Shown in pieces: positions 12,928-16,389 of a stretch of DNA of 16,389 nucleotides. The notes beneath the pieces are model-generated. The model did not search any database and was not told the DNA's origin. It saw only the letters and a list, made by a program, of their open reading frames with translations. Source of the DNA: Planctomycetaceae bacterium (lineage in GTDB: Bacteria; Planctomycetota; Planctomycetia; Isosphaerales; Isosphaeraceae); the NCBI GenBank assembly GCA_019232645.1, contig JAFANO010000179.1:1-16389 (forward strand), read 5' to 3'. Numbering within the stretch: the first letter of the stretch is position 1; each line of letters begins with the position of its first letter. The translations under genes and the position numbers were made by a program.

Positions 12928-14473
12928 TCACGGATGCTCAACGGGGCGCCAATAGAGCGCAGCGGCGTCCGTCCGGCGGACCAGGCGCCATCTCGGCGCG
13001 CGGCTCAGGTAGCGGTCGAATCCGGAGCCAGGCCGGGTCAGGGCCAGTTCGAATCCGTAGTCCCGCGCCCACTGCTCGAGCCGCGCGGGCTCGGCGCGCT
13101 CGGCGCGCGCGTAGTCCAGCAGCATGCGGTCGCCGTAGAGCTCGCAGCGGTCGTCGATGAAGACCCACAGATGGGGTGTGGCATAGATCAGGAATCCACC
13201 GAAGAGCATCTCGTTGAAGACGGGGGTGCCCGCCGGCCGGTCCTGCTCGATGCCCCTCAGTTCCGGCAGGAGGCCGGTGGGCCAGTGTGTGGGATCGAGC
13301 CTCGCCCAGCCCCGGCCCAGAACGGGGGACCTGCACCGCCAGCACCTGGAGGGTCAGTGCGGTCAGCACCAGCAAGGCCGGCAGCAGCGTCGGGCGGAGA
13401 TCGAACCCCCCACGGCCCACGACCTGGTCGGGGTCGCGAAGACGGAACAGGACGCTCCCCGACCGGGCGAGCCAGGCGGCCCAGCGCACGTGCGGGAGCA
13501 TCTCACCCAGCGCGAGGACGGCCGTGATCGCAAACAGGGGGCCATGCCGGATGCGCGAGAAGGTCAACGCCAGCCAGACCAGAGGGATGCACCAGGTGAC
13601 CCGGGGCCGGGGCAGGATCCCGGCGAACGCGGCCACGAACAGGAGCCCCATCGGCAACACCATGACGCCGTAAGGACGGGCGAGCAAGGGGCCATGCTCA
13701 TCGATCACCTCGGGAAGGACGGGCGAGCTCAGCAACTGGAACCACGTGCGCGGCAGCTCCAGGCCGAACGGATTGATGAGGACCGTGAGCCAGCACGCGA
13801 GGACCAGGAGGCCCAGGACGAGGAGTCCTCGACCCCGAGCCAGGGGGCCCGCGCGGCGGATCGGCCAGGCCAGTGCCCATCCCGTCGTCGTCAGAGTCAA
13901 GGTGGCCAGTCCGCCGACCACGCCGTCGTGGGCGTTGGTCCAGACGACGAACAGGGGCACGAGCCAGAAGAGCCGGACGAGGGGGATGCGACCGGCCTCG
14001 AAGTCGCACAGGCGGGCGAAGGTCCAGCCGAGCAGCACGATCGAGGTGAGGTGGGGACGAATATGAAAATGGAAGGAACCTGCCGCCATCGCCAGCGTCA
14101 CGACGAGCGCGGTCAACAGCACGTGAATCCCCCTCCGGATCAGCCGATGCGCAACCCACGCGTAGAGGCCGGCCAGGATCGTGACCGTCGCGAGCAAGAG
14201 GCCGTCAAGCCCGGCGATGCGATGGATCAGGGCCATCGCCACTTCGCTCAACCACTGGCGAGAGAGCCAGGGCGCCCCACGCCGGGTGAAACTGAAGGGA
14301 TCGGTGCGAATCAGGTCCCCGGTGGCGAGGATGTGTTGCCCGACGACCGTGTGCCAGAAGGTCCCCGGGTCCCGAAGGAGCCGGCTCCTCCCGGCGATCA
14401 TCAGCATCAACCAGATGCCGAGAAAGACGCCCGTTTCAGGCCACCAGGACCGCCGCGACGATCGCGGATCCAT
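12928..14473 (-). CDS. polytopic membrane protein of unknown function, broken by a one-base frameshift
   Basis: The frame from ATG 14473 gives about 380 residues of a many-spanning membrane protein (DPGTFWHTVVGQHIL near 36-50, TDPFSFTRRGAPWLSRQWLSE near 60-80, FHIRPHLTSIVLLGWTFARLCDFEAGR near 133-160, TNAHDGVVGGL, NPFGLELPRTW, SRIRHGPLFAITAVLALGEMLPH). After a run of five G (13324-13328, plus strand) it turns into Arg/Pro-rich nonsense ending at 12938. The other frame from this point reads naturally: VLGRGWARLDPTHW, NEMLFGGFLIYATPHLWVFIDDRCELYGDR (in parts), ending at 12928. With four G instead of five the product would be one protein of about 514 residues. The layout resembles planctomycete membrane proteins related to GT39/DUF2723-like glycosyltransferases, but I cannot assign a substrate. 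Confidence 0.8.
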
Positions 14474-14487
14474 GGCGGATGGCCCCC

Positions 14488-14538
14488 AATATAATTGATT
14501 TATAAATATATTAATTAGATTATTATTTATTAAAATAA
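14488..14538. other. A/T island between the GT87 gene and the membrane-protein gene
   Basis: Of 51 bases only two are G and none is C, in surroundings of well over 60% GC. It contains the GT87 stop codon (14523-14525) and a small hairpin TTATTT-ATTA-AAATAA at 14523-14538. It ends 14 bases before the start of the membrane-protein gene, so it could serve as terminator, promoter or both. In minus-strand sense it begins ATTTTAATAA and ends ATTATATTGG, like the island at 15747-15794. Confidence 0.6.
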
Positions 14539-15704
14539 GTCGAGCCGTTGCACACCCACGCCATGTAGGCCAGCCCCAAAGCGGGCCCGAACCAGAAGAA
14601 GGTGACCTCGTCGGATCGGCGGATCGATTGTGCCGCCGCGATCGCGGCGATGAGGATCAAGGTCGCCAGGATCCCGGCACGCGCCTTCGGCGACCGTCCG
14701 GGATCGAGGGCCCCGGAGACGAGGCTCAACCATGCCGGCAGCAGGGCGATCTGATCGAAGCTCCACCCATATGCCGCCGTCGGCACGGACAGGAGCAGGA
14801 TCGGAGGTCCGACAACCCGCCAGTCGATCGAGGGCCGCCTGACCATCAAGTAGGCCAGCGTGCCGGACCCGACCAGGAGCGATGGGGCGAACTGCCAGCG
14901 GGGATCGATGCCGGGGGAGAGTGTCCGGATCAGGCCGCCGACGGTCGGTGTCTTCCAATAGAGGGGCGGGTGCGCGACGGCGCGTCGGAAGTCCGCGAGG
15001 ACGCCGGGCCAGAGGGTCTCCGTGATCACTGCCGACCCGATCAACAGGGTCGCCGCCCCGACGGCCATCCACCATCGGCCGCGGACGACGACCCACCAGG
15101 CCGCGACGATCCAGAGCAGGTAGACGACATGGGGCTTGACACTTGTCAGGGCCAAGAACAGGCCCGCCACGAAGTCGCGGCCACGCGTCGCGCACCACAG
15201 GAACCCCGCGGCCCCAACCAGGTGGATCACGCTGGTCTGGCCGGATTTCAAGGCGAACAGCGCGGGCACGAACAGGCCCGCCGCCAACCACGCCGCCCTC
15301 GGCTCAAGCCGAGTCCCGGCCGGGATGACTCCCCGAGCCAGGAGGGCGCCGACCAGGAGCAAGGCGATATTCAGGCCCATCCAGCCGAGGGCCGACACGG
15401 GGAAGGACGGGAACAACACCGGAGAGAGCCAGAGCAGGAGCCACGGCGGGTTCCACATCAGGATCGGGCCCGGAAGCTCGGAACCGACCGATCGCTGGAT
15501 GCGGAGCATGGAGCCCGGGTCGTAAGGGTCCTGTCCGGACCACATCAACCGGGCAGCGCTCCAATACTCCACCCAGTCGCACGTGCCAGTCAACCCGTAG
15601 CGATACCGGGGCAGGACTCGGCGAAGGGCCACCGCACCGAGCGCGACAACCACAATCAAGGCCAGCGCCGTCATGTTTCGGCGATATCGACTCGCGTTGA
15701 CCAA
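14523..15704 (-). CDS. GT87 (DUF2029) family membrane glycosyltransferase
   Basis: About 393 residues if started at TTG 15704, chosen because GAAGGGG lies about nine bases before it. GTG 15740 or ATG 15674 are alternatives. The GT87 pattern is clear: after the first membrane helix comes CDWVEYWSAARLMWSGQDPYDPGSM, then WNPPWLLLWLSPVLFP, FALKSGQTSVIHLVGAAGFLW, LALTSVKPHVVYLLWIVAAWW and YWKTPTVGGLIRTLSPG. Enzymes of this class use polyprenyl-phosphate-linked sugars on the outer face of the inner membrane. About ten hydrophobic helices are present. The last codons (YFNK, stop) lie in an A/T island, unlike the body of the gene. Substrate and acceptor are unknown. The next gene downstream is another polytopic membrane protein, so a joint role in envelope glycan or lipid-linked sugar transfer is possible. 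Confidence 0.85.
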   Translation of the reverse strand: MVNASRYRRNMTALALIVVVALGAVALRRVLPRYRYGLTGTCDWVEYWSAARLMWSGQDPYDPGSMLRIQRSVGSELPGPILMWNPPWLLLWLSPVLFPSFPVSALGWMGLNIALLLVGALLARGVIPAGTRLEPRAAWLAAGLFVPALFALKSGQTSVIHLVGAAGFLWCATRGRDFVAGLFLALTSVKPHVVYLLWIVAAWWVVVRGRWWMAVGAATLLIGSAVITETLWPGVLADFRRAVAHPPLYWKTPTVGGLIRTLSPGIDPRWQFAPSLLVGSGTLAYLMVRRPSIDWRVVGPPILLLSVPTAAYGWSFDQIALLPAWLSLVSGALDPGRSPKARAGILATLILIAAIAAAQSIRRSDEVTFFWFGPALGLAYMAWVCNGSTYFNK

Positions 15705-15746
15705 ATCCGAACCCCTTCGCGGGCCCGAGGCCACCCACACACGGCC

Positions 15747-15794
15747 AATAATATGTTAATATAAAAATCAAATATATTTATATATTATTAAAAT
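15747..15794. promoter_or_regulatory. A/T island upstream of the GT87 gene
   Basis: 48 bases with one G and one C, starting seven bases from the most distal possible start of the GT87 gene (15740). It contains AATATAT-TT-ATATATT (a perfect small inverted repeat) and outer arms AATAATAT/ATATTATT. It is the natural place for the GT87 promoter, but several overlapping TATATT/TATTAT words make any single -10 call arbitrary. It also holds the stop of the upstream open frame (15768-15770). Confidence 0.4.
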
Positions 15795-16097
15795 CCTCCC
15801 GACTCGATGAAGGCCGATGACGCCTTGGCCATCCTGGTACACCTCGAGTCCCGGGCCCTCGTGGTCGATGCCATCCTCACACGCCCAAAGCCGCCCGGCT
15901 GCCAGGGCGGCTTGACGGACCTCCCACCACGCGACCTCCCGAGGTCCTACCGCGTCGGAGCACCGTAAGTGCCGGACGTGCTCCGCAACAGGACGACCCG
16001 CGACCTGGAGCGACGCCGCCCGCCGGGGTCGTGCGCGGCGTGATACGAACTGAACAGTCGCAGTCCCGATGAAACCACCGCAGGAGAAGCATGCATT
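15768..16097 (-). pseudogene. 109-codon open frame without a start codon, possible gene remnant
   Basis: Directly after the TAA of the sigma-like gene (16098-16100), the same frame stays open for 109 codons to TGA 15768. It has no ATG or TTG, and its only GTG comes late. The second half looks protein-like, with GC-rich third positions: EVAWWEVRQAALAAGRLWA and CEDGIDHEGPGLEVYQDGQ, then VIGLHRVGRI. The first half (Arg-rich) is less convincing, and another frame there reads SSYHAAHDPGG, which hints at old frameshifts. The last residues (ILIIYKYI) are encoded by the A/T island. I recognise no family. It is best seen as the decayed C-terminal part of a gene; readthrough of the sigma-like gene is the less likely alternative. 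Confidence 0.35.
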
Positions 16098-16389
16098 TTA
16101 TAGACATAGATCGCTACCCTTTGCAATCATTTCGACCACTCGTTTCAGCGTCTTGAGGATCGACCGCTTGCGCTTGCTCACCGCCTGCTGGCTGATCCCC
16201 AGGTCCTCCCCGAGGCCCGCCTCGGTCTTCCCCTCCCAGAAAAGTCCCTCGATGAGCCGGGCGTCCGCGGCCGAGAGCCGTCCCAGTGCATCCTGGAGCA
16301 GCTTATGGGTGGCCTCGCGGGACGGAAGACTCCCGCCCTCGGTCATCTTACACTCATCCCAGGCGTTGATGGAGACCCGGTGGATGGCA
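16098..16389 (-). CDS. sigma-70 region-4-like helix-turn-helix protein (5' end outside the window)
   Basis: The frame is open from the right edge (AIHRVSINAWDECK...) to TAA 16098, giving 96 visible codons. An ATG at 16346 exists, but the upstream codons read like protein, so the gene probably starts beyond the window. The visible part holds a region-4-type HTH: LGRLSAADARLIEGLFWEGKTEAGLGEDLGISQQAVSKRKRSILKTLKRVV (in parts, about 35-85), with SQQAVSKRKR as the recognition helix. No region 2 is visible. It could be the end of a sigma factor or a small stand-alone regulator of the type often seen in planctomycetes. Its target is unknown, and it is not necessarily linked to the pilus genes. Confidence 0.7.
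   Translation of the reverse strand, partial: AIHRVSINAWDECKMTEGGSLPSREATHKLLQDALGRLSAADARLIEGLFWEGKTEAGLGEDLGISQQAVSKRKRSILKTLKRVVEMIAKGSDLCL

Noticed and set aside
13214..14494. 426-codon frame on the plus strand
   Set aside because: Antisense to the polytopic membrane protein; Gln/Arg/Asp/Pro-rich and without membrane or domain pattern.
15807..15968. Plus-strand 53-codon frame starting MKADDALAILVHLES
   Set aside because: Antisense to the more protein-like minus-strand frame, and no usable Shine-Dalgarno.
1..16389. tRNA or rRNA genes
   Set aside because: No cloverleaf with T-loop and acceptor pairing and no rRNA stretch was noticed. The match to the 16S tail at 3388-3398 is only the complement of a Shine-Dalgarno.

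Overview
The window looks like a piece of a high-GC planctomycete chromosome, most like the Isosphaeraceae (Singulisphaera/Paludisphaera group). This rests on the style of the Tad pilus genes, the recognisable N-terminus of a planctomycete-type ATPase-like protein at the left edge, the DUF362 and toroid proteins, and the small sigma-region-4-like protein. No taxonomic marker gene is present, so the placement is an inference. Almost every gene is on the minus strand, so the window reads biologically from right to left.

Right part (16389 to 12928): the C-terminal part of a small sigma-70-region-4-like protein, an open frame without a start codon, a GT87-type membrane glycosyltransferase lying between two almost pure A/T islands, and a polytopic membrane protein whose frame breaks at a run of five G/C. 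Then comes about 1 kb without an intact gene. It holds one copy of a ~100-bp palindromic repeat and a decayed IS200/IS605-family element that still has end hairpins.

Middle and left part (11782 to 660): a Tad/Flp (type IVc) pilus locus in the order flp2, flp1, cpaA (prepilin peptidase), cpaB/rcpC, cpaE/tadZ, [toroid protein, DUF362 protein], cpaF/tadA, tadB, tadC, tadE, tadE, tadG-like. The products fit one machine. The Flp pilins are processed by CpaA, CpaE places the machine, TadA powers it, TadB/TadC form the inner-membrane platform, CpaB works in the periplasm, and the TadE/TadG-like proteins are minor pilins. I see no outer-membrane secretin (CpaC/RcpA) in the window. The left edge carries the start of another minus-strand gene, probably an AAA-type ATPase.

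The most interesting parts are not the core pilus genes but what lies in and between them. A two-gene cassette (squalene-cyclase-like toroid plus Tat-type DUF362 protein) splits the operon. A 104-bp TA-flanked inverted-repeat element fills the cpaE-toroid gap and supplies the cpaE stop codon. An 11-base perfect Shine-Dalgarno is locked in an 8-bp hairpin between tadB and tadC. Two copies of a ~100-bp palindromic repeat sit just downstream of genes. A/T islands hold the stop codons of three reading frames. A 55-bp tandem repeat overlaps the end of flp1.
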